A stretch of DNA of 64,000 bases from Gerris lacustris (GCA_951217055.1 OX578276.1:16227430-16291429); one strand, 5' to 3'. Shown: positions 23,429 through 35,626, counted from the stretch's first letter. Made by a program: numbers and translations. Notes: generated by a model not told the origin, from the sequence alone.

Positions 23429-24373
23429 CAAATTGGTAATTGATTCCGACTGCCGAAGAAAAATTCTTAAAATTTTAAAAATGGAAATGCAGTAGTATTT
23501 TCCTCGTAATTTATTAACTATTGTCTTAATATCTTAAAATTATTCGAAATATTTTTTGACAGCGATTGAAAAGTAATTTCTTTAACAGTTCTTTCTACAG
23601 AAATTTCCACAAAACATAAAATATTATCAGTCGTTTCTTCTGCACTTTTGGTTAAACACCTTTTTTTTTATAAAAAATGAAATTGGAATTTTGAAATCTA
23701 TTTAGCAGCCCCCCCCCCCCCCATATAAAGTAGCCTTTATCACCCGCAAAATTGAGCTTAACATAGTACCTAAGAACCTCCAAAATCTAATCAGCCACAT
23801 ATATAAAATTTTTAAACAGATATAAAATTTTCTGAACTTAAATTCGAAGTGAGGACTACTCATTCAGTGGAAATACAAAATGGGAGCCCAATCAGATAAA
23901 TGTTCAGACACAACTTAGATATAGATATAACATGTCATACATAGATATAGATATATTTTTCCATTTTACCCCCCCTAAATGTGCATACCAACAATTACTG
24001 TACTCTTAAAGACCTTTTCGGTATGCATTGTGAAGAGTTTTCATTACTTTGACATTTGTACCCTGTACCCCTGTGTACCAAAATTTATATTTCGAAAATC
24101 CATGTAAACAGTGACCTTCCCCTTGCTTTGAAGGTCAAGTGAGCAAATTTTCATCGAAATCGGACAAAATCTGTAGATTTGGTTAAAGAACACACACACA
24201 CACGCGTTGGAGCGCGGCCACACTCACACATACGTTGATTTTTCTTTTTTACCCCTCTCCTAAATGAAAATATGGCAAAAACATACATTACAACAATTAC
24301 TTTTCTCTTAAAAAGCCTTTCAACGATATGCATCATAAAGGGTATAAATTACTTTGACATTTGTACCCCGTAT
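23429..24373. other. Intergenic DNA with two copies of a short dispersed repeat
   Basis: No gene is visible. A block of about 130 bp (TTTTTCCATTTTACCCC...ACTTTGACATTTGTACC) occurs at about 23,950-24,070 and 24,235-24,373, with a third copy at about 25,785-25,915 beyond the hAT element. A poly-C run lies at 23,709-23,722 and a short CA/CG-rich repeat at 24,190-24,205. Confidence 0.65.
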
Positions 24374-25614
24374 CAGGGACGTTTCTAGGTATTTTGCCGC
24401 CCTAGGCGAGAATTGAAAAATCTGCCCCCCCCCCCCCCCCCTTCTTCAGTTCTTCGTAAAAGGAAGGATACAATGAACAACGAACAAATTAGGAAAACCA
24501 TTTTATAACTTGCTTAGCACAGATAGTTCAGCACGTATTCAGATTTTGCATATTTTTGTATTTGATTACTTATTCCTGAAAGTTCAGGACAGAAAGCTGT
24601 CATGGCAATGTCCTTTAGGAAAGATGAGGCTTCTCCAGGGCTAGTGGGTTAGAGCAGTATCATAAATAATTTGATAAACAAATCCTTCATCTTGAGGTCA
24701 CCTATATACTGTATAGCAAATCAAATAATTTCATTAAACTGTATGCATCGTTCTTGTACAGAGCTAATTGCCGCATCAAATATTGCAAAATGGTATTTTA
24801 CTCTGAAACATTGAGGTCAGCGATGGGTTCATCTGCTTATTCATAAGCGAACAATTTCCTTTTTCTTCTTCTTCCTTTTGGCTTAAAAATTGGCTTTCAA
24901 TATTCAATATTTATTTCTTCGGCTAGCTCTCGAGAATCAACCAAAGCTCTCAAAATGTTTACTTTCCCATGTAAAGAGAAAGTATTGTAATGACGCGAAA
25001 ATTCGATTTGATGGGTTTACACGTTTTGAGGTTCCCTGAGTCCATAAAAGTGGTTTTTAAAAAATGTCTGTCTGTGCAGACGCCTAGAGCCTAAACTATA
25101 CTGGGCCGATTTTGACGAAATTTGGCATAAATATTGGGGAAAAAAATTAAAATAAAACGTGAAAAAAAAATATTTCTCGAAAACGGTTCCGACGATTTTG
25201 ATTAAAAAAATCTAAAATTTAGTCCATTTAAATTATACGAATCTAGCGATATAAAGCATGTTCCCGGGAAAAATATAGTTCCTGAGAAAATAGCTTAAAA
25301 CACGGAGGTGAGAACCCGGGTTCGATTCCCCGCCCAGGAGAAGTTATTTTTATAATAAATGTTGATGAAATGTTCAATAATAATTAAATTTGCATACGAA
25401 AACTAATAAATGGAACACACTGGGCTAAATAATTATGAACTCGTATATGAGAAAGTTTGTCTGAGTTGTCTCGGACCGATTTTTTTCTCTATTAATTTGC
25501 TATTTTTTTTCGCTGTTTGATTAAACATTATTTTTTCCCCTTCCATTTGCCGCCCCTGAAATGTTGCCGCCCTAGGCGGCCGCCTAGTCTTGCCTATTAG
25601 TAGAAACGGCCCTG
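24374..25614. mobile_element. hAT-type non-autonomous element, TSD CCCCGTAT
   Basis: The ends are CAGGGACGTTTCTA and TAGAAACGGCCCTG (one mismatch when paired). The direct duplication CCCCGTAT occurs at 24,366-24,373 and 25,615-25,622. An 8-bp duplication with CAGGG ends is the hAT signature. The element is 1241 bp, starts and ends with GCCGCCCTAGGCG-type segments (near 24,400 and 25,568), and has a poly-C run just inside its left end. No transposase ORF was found. It interrupts a copy of the dispersed repeat described at 23,429-24,373. Confidence 0.9.
25300..25345 (+). other. tRNA 3'-half-like sequence inside the hAT element
   Basis: It contains GGGTTCGATTCCCCGCCC, a perfect B box with T-stem-like flanks. 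No A box or acceptor partner was found upstream, so this is a relic of a tRNA or SINE carried inside the transposon. Confidence 0.45.
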
Positions 25615-26844
25615 CCCCGTATCCCTGTGTAACAACATTTTAACTTTATAATCTAATGTAGGCACCTTAGACCTTGTTTTGAAGGAAAAATGTGAAATAT
25701 TTATCAAATTGGGATAAAACTGTAGATTTGTATAAAAGGCACTCATAGACACTCATCTTTTTATATAAAATATAGATGTACATATTTTTCCATTTTACCC
25801 CCTTCCTAAGTGAAAATATGACAAAACTGTACATAACAACAATTACTATACTTTTAAAGAGCTTTTCAACGATATGCATCATGAAGGGTATTCCTTACTT
25901 TGACATTTGTACCCCGTACCCATAGGCGGCTCTAGAGCAATATATTTGGGGGGCTAACACCACCGGGGGGGGGGGATGGAATACCCCTCCCAGGGCGGGG
26001 GGTCTGGGGGTCCTCCCCCGGATTTTTTTTTTAAAAACACCAAAAATTGCGTTTTTAAGGCATTTTGGTATCTAAAAATAATAGTTTATTATACTTGGTT
26101 TGTTAGAACAAAGCCTAATTCATAATGACAAATTAAAAACCTTTCCAAAAATTTCATTTGATATATCTTGTATGGCAATCATCATTCTAATAAGCTAGCA
26201 TATATTTTAAAATATTAAACACAAAACTAACTACACCTTCTAATTAATTTCTTTTAAAATAAAATCTCTACCAAGATTTGTAAATCCAAAAAAAGTCGAA
26301 ACTAAAGTTAGGATGGTACAGATATTTTGGAAGAAAAATCAATGAGCACAGACGGTTGAAACTTATAGACTAATTAGGTCTATGCATATTTTTGCAACAT
26401 ATTTTCCTTTTCAAGAGAATCAGTCACTGTTTGACATCGTACGTGATTATACTTCAATTCTGTGCCCATATTGTCCAGACAGAGGACCCGCGCCACTTTC
26501 ACTTAAATTTTGGTATTACGCAAATTTTAGTGAAATACATAAATATAATACAAAATAAATTAATATGGTACCTGAATTTAAAAATATACTGAAAAATTAA
26601 AAAATTGAAAATGATAATTGAGACTGACTCATTTTGTGCTTATAAACGATGAGACTAAACAACGGAATTTTATAAATTAAAAAAATAATAAAATCAATTT
26701 TAATATGTTTTATAATATTTTACTAAAAATATTTCATTCAAAATTATATTTTGAATGAAATTTCAAAATGATGACATAAATTATGACATAATTATGACAT
26801 ATCAAAATTATATTTTGGACATTTCTTTAGTGGAAATTTATTTC
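25615..26844. other. Intergenic DNA with an orphan hAT-like end
   Basis: No gene is visible. 25,785-25,915 is the third copy of the short repeat seen at 23,950 and 24,235. AGGCGGCTCTAGAGC at 25,923, followed by runs of G and CCTCCCCC, has the look of an element end; its reverse complement relative is at about 14,750. The rest (26,080-26,840) is AT-rich with nothing recognisable. Confidence 0.5.
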
Positions 26845-26952
26845 GTGGGCATTTTTTCCGTGGGCATTTTTTCCGTGGGTATTTTTTCCGTGGGCATTTT
26901 TTCCTGGGTTTTTTTTTCCTTGGGCATTTTTTCCGTGGGCATTTTTTCCGTG
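26845..26952. repeat. 15-bp minisatellite, about seven units
   Basis: The unit GTGGGCATTTTTTCC is repeated head to tail with small variants. It is in frame as a VGIFS pentapeptide repeat in one plus-strand ORF, but nothing else supports a protein there. Confidence 0.9.
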
Positions 26953-26989
26953 ATTCGCTTTCCAGCGATACTAAGCACGGCCGGCCAGC

Positions 26990-28025
26990 TACTATTTTTA
27001 TCTTTTCTTAATCAGAGGTACACAACTTTGTACCCTTTATGTACCCGGTATAGTAATAAATAAATTTAAGGTTTTCCTTTCACACTTTACTACTAAAAAG
27101 TACTAAATACCATATGAGTTTCAGCCCAATCCTATGAAATGCAAAAACGGTACAGTGCAAAGACTAAAAAGTAGCGTTTTTCAACCGATTTTTCCAAACC
27201 GGTACAATAAGTACAAAAATAAATAGAAATAAAAAATAAATTTCAATAAAATGGGTACAAAGGCAATAAAACCTTCTCACTTTTGAGTAAAAAGTTGAAT
27301 TTTTTTTATTTTTACAAAGCGCCCTACACCTACCGTGGTACTAAAAGTGGCTCTGTACCCGAACCCGCTAAGGTAGAGGTACGAAGAAGGTACAGTTCGT
27401 TTAAGTGTTATATGGCACAACTTTTTACCATAGGAAATTTTCGAGCTGATAAATCCCTCGATGCTATTAGCCCCACAGGGGGATAACCTACCCCCTACCC
27501 GGCACTCAAAAAGTACAAAAGGGTACTAAAGTACCAACCAAGTACATTTTATCGGAAATATTTTTGCACACATTTGGTACATTTTAAATGCCTTTTTAAC
27601 TATACCTTTGTCATATCGGTACAACGTCCCCTTCTGGTTGCGGCTACCCAAGGAGGATGTCCTTCACATAGACGTAGCTCATAAAGTAAGAATTGGAAAT
27701 ATAAAAACAAACCGGATTCTTAAAGAGGACAATTTGACCTAAAAACCTGTACCCCGTTTGAACCCCGTCCGATTAAAATTGCGAACGGTACAGAAGGGAA
27801 AAACACGATTTTCGTGTTTTTTGGAGGTACTCGACTTCCCTCCCTCGAAGGTACTAAAAAATGGGATTGCGCTTACCCCTTAAAAATTTAATTTTTAGAG
27901 CATACGAAATACGAAAATACGAAGCATATTAGGAGAGTACTTTTTTTTCTCCGTACATGCCTCCTATGTACCATCTTGTACCACGTAATTTAAAGTACCA
28001 TATCTCAAGAAGTAAAAGTACCATC
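26990..28025. other. One-kilobase block with extreme GTAC enrichment
   Basis: I count 28 GTAC tetramers between about 27,017 and 28,021, roughly one per 36 bases and about seven times what this base composition would give. Many are GGTAC(A/T) or AAGTAC. Spacing is irregular, so it is not a simple tandem repeat. No supported ORF is present. Confidence 0.75.
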
Positions 28026-28624
28026 GATTTTAAAAGCAAAACGCCAGGAGCAACATTTTATAGGCTTCTAAGGGAACTACTTATTCAAAAAACAGCTCCC
28101 CCCCCCCCCCCCCCCCCCCAGAAAAAAAATGTTACTAACAACAACTATTTTAGAACGTATTTGTTAGAAAATGTTATGCTGATGCTTACTGCAGAACAAT
28201 ATCTTACTGTAAGTCATGGGCGATTTATGACAGAAAATTTAAAAACGTAGTATATAAAAAGTTCTTTTTATCTTGAAATTATTTTATATTGGAATAAGAG
28301 TGATTGATCTTAATTGAGTATTGAACTTGAAGATTTTAAACTTACATTTCCCGCTCATCCGCAATCGTACATCCGATAATTGTTTAGTTAGAACACCCCA
28401 CACATTACATATTATATACATACTTTGCCACATTCGTTGCAAACCCCTTGTTCTAAACTCTAAACAATAATTTGCCCCCAATGCTCTAGCTAAGTTTGGG
28501 AGGCAAAGTTGATTCATGCAACGGAAATTATACAGACACAAATACAAAACTTAACCCACAGTACATAACTATTCCAAATTCGTCCCCACCAAAAAACTCC
28601 CCAATTTGCCCTCAGAAATACTTA
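28026..28624. other. Intergenic DNA before the Harbinger insertion
   Basis: A poly-C run of about 19 lies at 28,098-28,119. The last part (28,567-28,620, AATTCGTCCCCACC...GCCCTCAGAAAT) is repeated at 34,236-34,290 and, inverted, at about 47,880-47,930. It belongs to a hAT-like repeat family interrupted here by the next element. Confidence 0.5.
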
Positions 28625-28911
28625 GGCCGATCGGCCACCAGAAGCTGAGCGGAGCGGAGCAAAAGGGAGTTGACTCAGCTTGTGAAATCGAATCCCATTG
28701 TTAAATGTAAGGGTAGTGGCCACCCGTTGCGAAGCGGAGTTGAGCTGAGCCTAGCGACACATCTCGACTCCGCTTAGTCGGTCGGTTTTGAAAGCTGACT
28801 CCGCTTCCCCCTCCACCCACAACAATAATATTATTAAAAAATTAAATGAATATACTTTTTATTAATTAATTAATACACTCTTGTAGATAAATGAACGAGA
28901 GCTGGCTAATA

Positions 28912-29575
28912 TAGTGTAGAAAATCACTATTTCATTTGAGAAACGTTTCGACCAATTATTAATGTCATCTTCAGTCTTGTTTTATTTTAAAATTCAAACG
29001 AGCATAATATATAGCTTTAATTAAAGTAATTATAATTATTCATTAAAAATTTTGACATATTACTTCTAATTCCACTGAAATCAAGTTTTAATTAAGACTT
29101 GTATTCAGTAAAAAATATACTTACTACATATGTCATTATTGTTTCATTATATAATATACTATCTCCATAAGAGAGGGTCTAAAATTAAAAAGTTTAACAG
29201 TGGCACGTTGGTATGACATACCGACATCGAAATAACCAGTAAATGTTAATATGTATAAATATAAATTAAAACATTAAACAAAACTAGTAACAATTTATAA
29301 CATTCTAAAAAATATATAATAATAACTAAAAAGACAGTTATCAAAAAGCTGTATATATGTGATCTTCATAACAACTATTCATCGAGGAGATTCATCTTAT
29401 TATACAGTGTTTCTTAATTAAAACTTGATTTCAGTGGGATTAAGGATATGCCAAAATTTATAATGAGTAATTATAATTACCTTGAATTAATTTTAAATAT
29501 ATGTTTGTTTGAAGATGACATTAATAATTGGTCGAAACGTTTCTCAAATGAAATAGTGATTTTCTTCATTTTCTT
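28912..29575. repeat. Inverted repeat nested in the Harbinger element
   Basis: About 28,918-29,105 and 29,400-29,575 are imperfect reverse complements, sharing for example AACGTTTCGACCAATTATTA and ATCAAGTTTTAATTAAG. No ORF lies between the arms. It is probably a MITE or part of the element's own structure. Confidence 0.7.
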
Positions 29576-29674
29576 TACCTTAATAGCCTAGGTTGACATT
29601 TTGAAAATAAATAAAGTATAAAAAAAAAGTAATCAGTGTTGGCATATTTAAAAAAAAGGGTTTTAATTCGGCTG

Positions 29675-29941
29675 TTACAGCTCTCCGATAGTTTTTATCA
29701 TAACCCGCGTTATATCATCTCTTATCTTATTTAGAAGTTCATTAAACTGAGGGCTATTCATACGGAAATAGTCCTTAAACTGTTCGTGGTTTAAATCATG
29801 AAAAAGGGTGTGCAATTTCCCGAATTCATCCCTTTTTCTAAGATAGAAAATTTCCCAATCTGTCTTATAAGCTGGTGATGCGATACAAGCTGCAAGAGAA
29901 AACTCGGTTTCAGAATCCTCGGATTCTGAACTTAAACACAA
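29675..29941 (-). pseudogene. Harbinger transposase N-terminal remnant
   Basis: The 88-aa ORF is acidic at its start (SSESEDSETEF) and contains FKDYFRMNSPQFNELLNKI. This matches the conserved N-terminal segment of HARBI1/PIF transposases (YFRMs-x-FxxLL). The DDE nuclease domain that should follow is absent; sequence after the stop is low-complexity. Upstream, an in-frame ATG at about 29,967 is separated from the ORF by a TAA. The location between Harbinger-type ends with a TTA duplication supports the call. Confidence 0.65.
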
Positions 29942-30852
29942 TTATAATAATTTTCGTTGGGTTGACATTTTTGGGTGTACTAGCTTAGTTCACGCAAACG
30001 AAAACAGAGCGGAGTCAGCTAGACTCCGCTACAGTCAGCTCGACTCCCCTCCGCTTTCGGTTGCCACACCCCTTGGACTCAACTACACTCCGCTCAGCTT
30101 CTGGTGGCCCATCGGCCTTATACTCATATTTTTGCACTTAAATTTTAAAAAATGTTCCGAACCCCACGGAAATTTTCCGGATTTGGACCCCCGGACGCCG
30201 TTATTTGTTCAAAGGGACACAGATGCTAAGTTCATCACTGATTGTGAAGAACACAAACTTATTCCTAATATAATGTGTCATGAGCAGAGACGGGAAAAAG
30301 TCATAAACGTCATAGTCATATGATTTTGTCATAAAATAGCCTTTTTACGCATAAACGTCATAAAATAAGGGTTTTTTGGAATAAACGTCATAGAATGGCC
30401 TTTTTTGGCCAAATGTTTAGCAAAAAAGGTTTTTTTGTTAAAGCAAATTTTTAAATTAAACATTCGTGGTCCGGTTCCAGGTAAAAGTGCAGTTCGAACA
30501 AAAAAAACCCTTACACCAGCTTAGTAAAGAGCCCAGTCTCTTAATTCCCTGACTACTTTCGGACTCAACTAATGCGCTTATGCATAGCTACAACCAAAGA
30601 GGCCGAGAGGCACCGACAGTCATCCTTAAATCCAAACTAGAGCTCCTGATCAGCTCCTTCTTGGAACAACAATCAACAACTCCTCCAATTTGAATCCAGG
30701 AAGTTCGAGATAAATTCTCCAATCAGCCAACAGTAAACCCTTTGGTTTGGGCAGTCTCCTGATAGGCTGTTCCAGAACTTTAGATTTTGTAATGTATATT
30801 CATGGTAAGGGAGTAGAATGTTTAATTGCTCATTTGATTTCTTACTCGTGAT

Positions 30853-33289
30853 CAGTGCCGGATCTAAGGGGGGGCTGCGGGGGGCAAGCGCCCCAGGCGG
30901 CACGCCCGGGGGGCGGCGAAACGAGGTGGAAAAATAAAATGATAAATAAAGGAAAAATAATAAAAAGTTCATGAAAAAAAAAAAAAAGGTGAAATGTAAT
31001 TTTTAATTATATATGTAATATAATTACAGTTATCTTGTCCAATCTGATATAGCCCACCCTTAACTTCGTTTACCCTTTTTTTCTTTAAAGTTGATGTGAA
31101 AGAAACTTAAGCATATTGAAGTTTATCAAAAACTATTTAAGAAGTTCGATGTGTCAAGAAAGACTCAAACTGTTAACGCAAATAATAATACTATTAATAC
31201 AAAATATAATACTTTTTGGAGTCCATTTACGAGTCAAATTTTGTGTACCAATTTTTTTTTTTAACCCATCCAAATTCTAAACCAAAATTTTTCTATATTA
31301 TCATAATCCAATAGTACGCAGATTTCTTTGAAAATTCGCTCATTAAGTCATGGTGCTGACTGGTCTTTTTTATACGAATTATCTCGCTTCCTATGGCTCG
31401 GAGACAACAAGGGAAACTTCGGAGCGCATTATTATCCAAACGGTGAAATTTTAGATTCTTAAATTTTGATCTGATCCTCAATTGGTCTCTGAGTCAGAAG
31501 AAGCGAGATATTCACAAAATCACGTAAAAAGTCGTGCAAAAACAATCACAATGCAAGTTATAGTAGAACTAGTTTTTGCTAAACCGTTCTTAGTACGTAA
31601 AAAATGAATGAGACTTTTTTGTGGGAAATTTAATAGTTTTGCTTTTTGATAATAATTTTAATTTGTCTCCGAGCCATAGGAAGCGAGATATTCGTAAAAA
31701 TACGTTGAATTGACATGGCACATCCCTTCCTCGCATCCTATTACGTACTTTATTGATTTTATGCATTTAAAGCCATTATTGTCTATTTTGTTTCATTGTC
31801 TCCCCGTTTTTTTAATCTGTCAAAATTGTTTGGATTTTTTACCCAAATTAAAGTATCAATTTAGCAAAAATTAAAGAACGCAAACGATTCATATTAACCT
31901 GGGGCTATCTGCGGGTTACTTTCGATAAACTATATAAGTTTCATACAAATCGGAAGAGTACTTTTGAAGCTGTAGGTTTAAATAAATGTATGTTTGTGCG
32001 CATCATGTGGAAGAGAAACAAGAAGGCGCAAAAGGTTGAAACTTATATGGGACCAACAATAGGCTAATCATGACCTACCATCCAAACTTCATTAAAATCT
32101 GACGAGTAGTTTTTAAGATATGTTGGTTCGCAAAAAAAAGTGACAGACAGACACGGACCCAAAAGTGTTCCCTGATGTCTGAATCTGTCTTGGAATTTTT
32201 GAAATCGGAGACTTAAAAATTTGTCGTTCTTCAGAACGATCACATATATAGCTTCATACCTTCGGTGAGGTTGGAAGCAAAAAATATCAATAAATAAACA
32301 GCAATTTATTGCCAATATTAACAAATTAATATATTACATGATATGTAATACAATAATAAAACGTAAAAATTTTACAACACTAACTAATTTAAATAAGTTA
32401 TTACATCTATTTGAAGACCAACAAATCAAAACAAACCTATATTATTATTGGAATAAATATGGTTTCCTAAGCTATGGAGCAATAGTCAAGTTGATATTAA
32501 AATTGCTAACTGGGATTCCCACTTACATTTTTATGTGGGATGCAAATATAAACTTTTTTTTTTTTTTTTTTTTGTTTATTTGCATACTTTAATGGATGTT
32601 TGTTTATATGCTTAGTTGAGTGTGTATCTACTTGATTCAGTTGCTATATAGGAAGTTGTGAAGGTATTTCATAATGAAACTGGAAGAATTAATATAGCAT
32701 AGTATAGTGTTACAGGTAAAAAAATTTTTTTTTAAGTCTAAAACCCGATTTTGATAATAAATGTTTCAAAAATTCTGCAGAAACAATTTTAAACAAACTT
32801 AAAGCTGCTGTTTTAGCTGAAAAAGCTCTAAAAAAAAGGTTCTCCAAAACGCCTAAAAATTCACCATTTTGAACCTAATTTTCTAAAATTTTCCGAGGGA
32901 GGCCCCCGAACCCCCCTTTGGGCAGTAGGGTCACCCCTCCTAATGAATCTGGAAGAATTAATAGCATAGTATAGTGTTACAGGTTAAATAAAATAGAAAG
33001 TATCATTATTAATTGGTATTTTAAACGCAATATAGAATAGTTACTGTAGTTTTTGCTGAAAAAGCTCTAAAAAAAGGTTCTCCAAAACGCTTAAAATTCA
33101 CAATTTTTGCACCTAATTTTATAAAATTTTCCGGGGGAGGCCCCCCGGACCCCCCTTTGGATTTGAGTCTGAACCCCCAAGTTCCCCCCCCCCCCCCCCC
33201 CAACTTCTTCATCTAGATCTGCCCCTGTGTGGCAAGGGCGGCAAAATCTGTTTTTGCCCCCCCTGAGGAAAAACCTAGATCCGGCACTG
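30853..33289. mobile_element. hAT-type element nested inside the previous one, TSD CTCGTGAT
   Basis: The ends CAGTGCCGGATCTA and TAGATCCGGCACTG are perfect inverted repeats. CTCGTGAT is duplicated at 30,845-30,852 and 33,290-33,297. The element is 2437 bp with G runs just inside the left end and C runs near the right end. Near its right side a block of about 240 bp (GGAAGAATTAAT...AAGGTTCTCCAAAACGC...) is tandemly duplicated (about 32,685-32,940 and 32,943-33,200). A dispersed-repeat copy occupies 31,735-32,285. No transposase ORF was found. Confidence 0.92.
31735..32285 (+). repeat. Dispersed GACAGACAGAC repeat copy
   Basis: It follows the same block order as 12,176-12,746: TTTAGCAAA, GGGGCTATCTGCGGG, a TGTATGTTTGTGCG block, TATGGGACCAACA, the GACAGACAGACACGGACC core and a TTCGGTGAGGTTGGAAGC end. 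It lies inside the nested hAT element. Confidence 0.65.
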
Positions 33290-33537
33290 CTCGTGATTCT
33301 TGATAAATTGATTTCTCTACCCCATGGTTGTGCATTTAACATGCTTCAGCCATGGGCTTCATCGGGCTGCGGAAGCTGTGCGGGATGAATACCCGGCTGT
33401 CAACAAACTGATTTCGTCGTAGTGAAGAAAGTTTTTCTTAAAGCCCCAACGAGAGTAGACATGTTTCGGAGCATTTTACCAACCACTCGTTTCCAATTTA
33501 ACTCTGGAGCATATAGAACAACACATGATTATTTTTG

Positions 33538-33790
33538 CTTCCGAGTTTACCGAAGGTGACGGAAGCAGTGTTCACTTTTGAAGACGAAAACATTTGATGT
33601 CTCCGATTTTAAAAAATCAAAGACAGAAATCCGTTTCAGGCATCAGGGAACATTTTTGATCTCGTGTCTGTCTGTCTATCGGTCTGTGTGTCCGCGTCCC
33701 CTGAAACACGTGTGACGATAACTTAAGTAAAAGTAGACCGATTTTGATGAAATTTGGTACACATATTAATTTTACCAATACCAAGGACAA
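33538..33790 (-). repeat. Dispersed repeat copy, partial
   Basis: It starts TTGCTTCCGAGTTTACCGAAGG and contains GATGTCTCCGATTTT, then TCTGTCTGTCTATCGG. This is the reverse orientation of the copies at 31,735 and 48,640. Confidence 0.6.
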
Positions 33791-33904
33791 GTTCGTTGGT
33801 TCGTTTTCTAAAATAGAGGTCATAAACAGGAGAATAAAAGTCATAAAATAAAGGTCATGAAATGGTAAAATAAAAGTCATAAACGTCCCGTCTCTGGTCA
33901 TGAG

Positions 33905-34433
33905 TATGGAAGTTTGTATTTTAGGGTTTAAATTCGATTTTTAGTTAGTTAGATTATCTTATTCAATATGGTCAATTTTTATTTATAGGAGAGAAACTGA
34001 CAGACAAATCATATTGACATACTGATATTAATATTTTTTACTAGTAATGAAACGTTTGTTAAAAAAAAGAAAAAAAGCGTTACTTAATTATTTTGAATTT
34101 TGTTTTCTCTTATCTCACTATTTTAGCAAACTATTTATATTATGTTTTATTTTATATAATGTATTTTACAAAGTGTAAAAGAAGGTTTTTTAATGCTACA
34201 AAACTACTAAATATATATATTTTTTTTAAACATCAAAATTCGTCCCCACCAAACATCATTTCCTCTAAGGACACGATTGCCCTCAGAAATCATTAAAACT
34301 CATATTTTGGTAATTAAATTATAAAACATTTTCCGGGGGGGGGGGGGGGGCAGGACCCCCGCCGTTATTTGTTCAAAGGGGCCCAGATGCCAACTTGCCC
34401 AGGGGCCCGGAAATCCTCTCAGCGGCCCTGAGT
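33905..34433. mobile_element. Right part of a hAT-like repeat ending in CAGCGGCCCTG
   Basis: The sequence ends GGAAATCCTCTCAGCGGCCCTG at 34,433. The same end occurs in opposite orientation at 47,751 (CAGGGCCGCTGAGAGG). A G run sits about 100 bases inside. The matching left end was not found, so the full extent is unknown. The region from 28,567 onward, excluding the two inserted elements, appears to belong to the same family. Confidence 0.6.
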
Positions 34434-35305
34434 TAAACTAATGGACTGGGCCGGTTTTGTTTTAATAAGATTTGGAATATAGGGTCAGAAAATTCAGATA
34501 TAAATAATATATAGAGAAAAGTATAGCCCGAGGTGAAATTGAGAAATAAATTTTAGCTCTTGGTTTGAGGGAGCTACCCTTAAAAAATTCTTAAATGAGT
34601 TATTATTGGGTAAATACAGAATCAAATCAATATCTATATTATGAGAAAGTTTTGTTCGATTGGACCGATTAATTCTCATTTTTCTTTAGCTTCCTATGAA
34701 ATATATAATTAAATCTATAATAAGATAAGAAGATGTCGACAATTACTATCTAAAAGAAACGATGGAAAAGGTAACACTGATTAACAAGGCTAAAGAAAAT
34801 GAAAGGTTAAAGGTTATAGTCATAGACTAGAGATTAAATTATTAAAGGTTAATAATTAATATATTTTCTTGTGTCTTGTCTTGTGAATTATTTTTATTTT
34901 CAATTATTTGATTTTTAGGTTTTTTTACCTTATTTTATTGGTTACTATTTGCTTATGTTATGTCGGGCTAAACGCAGTTTCAATAGATTATAGTGTAGAA
35001 ATAGAAAGTAAATAAATACTACTTAGTCAAAGGTGCGCACACACCTGTAGTTAGTTTATATTACTTTATGGTATGATGGATGAGGATATAAAAGTCTTCG
35101 ACGAAACAACTGCCTTTATCTACAGCTCCATGTCTACAACGCTCCCTCCAGCTCCTGGTAACTTGTAAAACTAAAATATTTAGTTTGCCTTACTATGAAG
35201 ATGAAGGGTCATAATAGTTCACCTATTTCTAACTGTCCCGAAGTACTAAACTAACTATAACCTTCCAATATGTTCCTAAGAGCGATGCAAGAAACAGCTA
35301 AAATC
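34434..35305. other. Intergenic DNA, nothing recognised
   Basis: AT-rich without a convincing ORF, RNA gene or repeat. Weak similarity to common insect dispersed sequence around 34,440-34,480 only. Confidence 0.5.
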
Positions 35306-35626
35306 CTAGTCCACACCAGTAGACACGTTGCGAGACATTTCTATAGACGGTCTCATAGACCGTCTATAGAATTGTCTCGCAGCGTGTCTATAGACATCTG
35401 CTAAGACCATCTATGGTCTAGGTCTAGCGTCCACACTTGTAGACACGTTGCGCAACATGCCTAACGTTGCACCATGTCTACCATTTAGAATGTAAAACCA
35501 TAAACATGCGATTTTTGGTCTAGCAACGAGACCGTTGACGCCGTTTGTCTAGCCGATGTCTTCAGACAAATCGCTAGACATGTCTCTGAGACCAAAATCG
35601 CGCAACATGTCTACTAGTGTGGACAA
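35306..35626. mobile_element. Small inverted-repeat element (MITE)
   Basis: GTCCACACCAGTAGACACG at about 35,309 pairs with ATGTCTACTAGTGTGGAC ending at about 35,625. A second GTCCACACTTGTAGACACG copy of the left end lies inside at about 35,431. A 16-bp palindrome (TCTATAGACGGTCTC/ATAGACCGTCTATAGA) lies at 35,340-35,370. No ORF. The target duplication could not be fixed. Confidence 0.7.

Larger units (their letters stand above)
28625..30117. mobile_element. PIF/Harbinger-type element, TSD TTA
   Basis: The ends GGCCGATCGGCCACCAGAAG and CTTCTGGTGGCCCATCGGCC are imperfect inverted repeats that continue into AGCGGAG-type sequence. The 3-bp duplication TTA (28,622-28,624 and 30,118-30,120) is the size and sequence expected for PIF/Harbinger. 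Inside are a transposase N-terminal remnant (29,675-29,941) and a separate long inverted repeat (28,912-29,575). The AGCTGAG/CTCAGCT and GCGGAG words are repeated near both ends. Confidence 0.8.
30285..33896. mobile_element. hAT-type element, TSD GTCATGAG, with nested insertion
   Basis: The ends are CAGAGACGGGA and TCCCGTCTCTG... read inward as a perfect CAGAGACGGGA pair. GTCATGAG is duplicated at 30,277-30,284 and 33,897-33,904. Subterminal AAGTCATAAA words (and their complements) are repeated at both ends, as hAT transposase-binding repeats often are. The uninterrupted target (GTGTCATGAGTA) survives in a related repeat near 48,150 on the other strand, confirming the limits. No transposase is present. 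Confidence 0.92.

Noticed and set aside
26755..27063. 102-aa ORF with VGIFS repeats
   Set aside because: Explained by the 15-bp minisatellite; flanking codons show no protein-like features.
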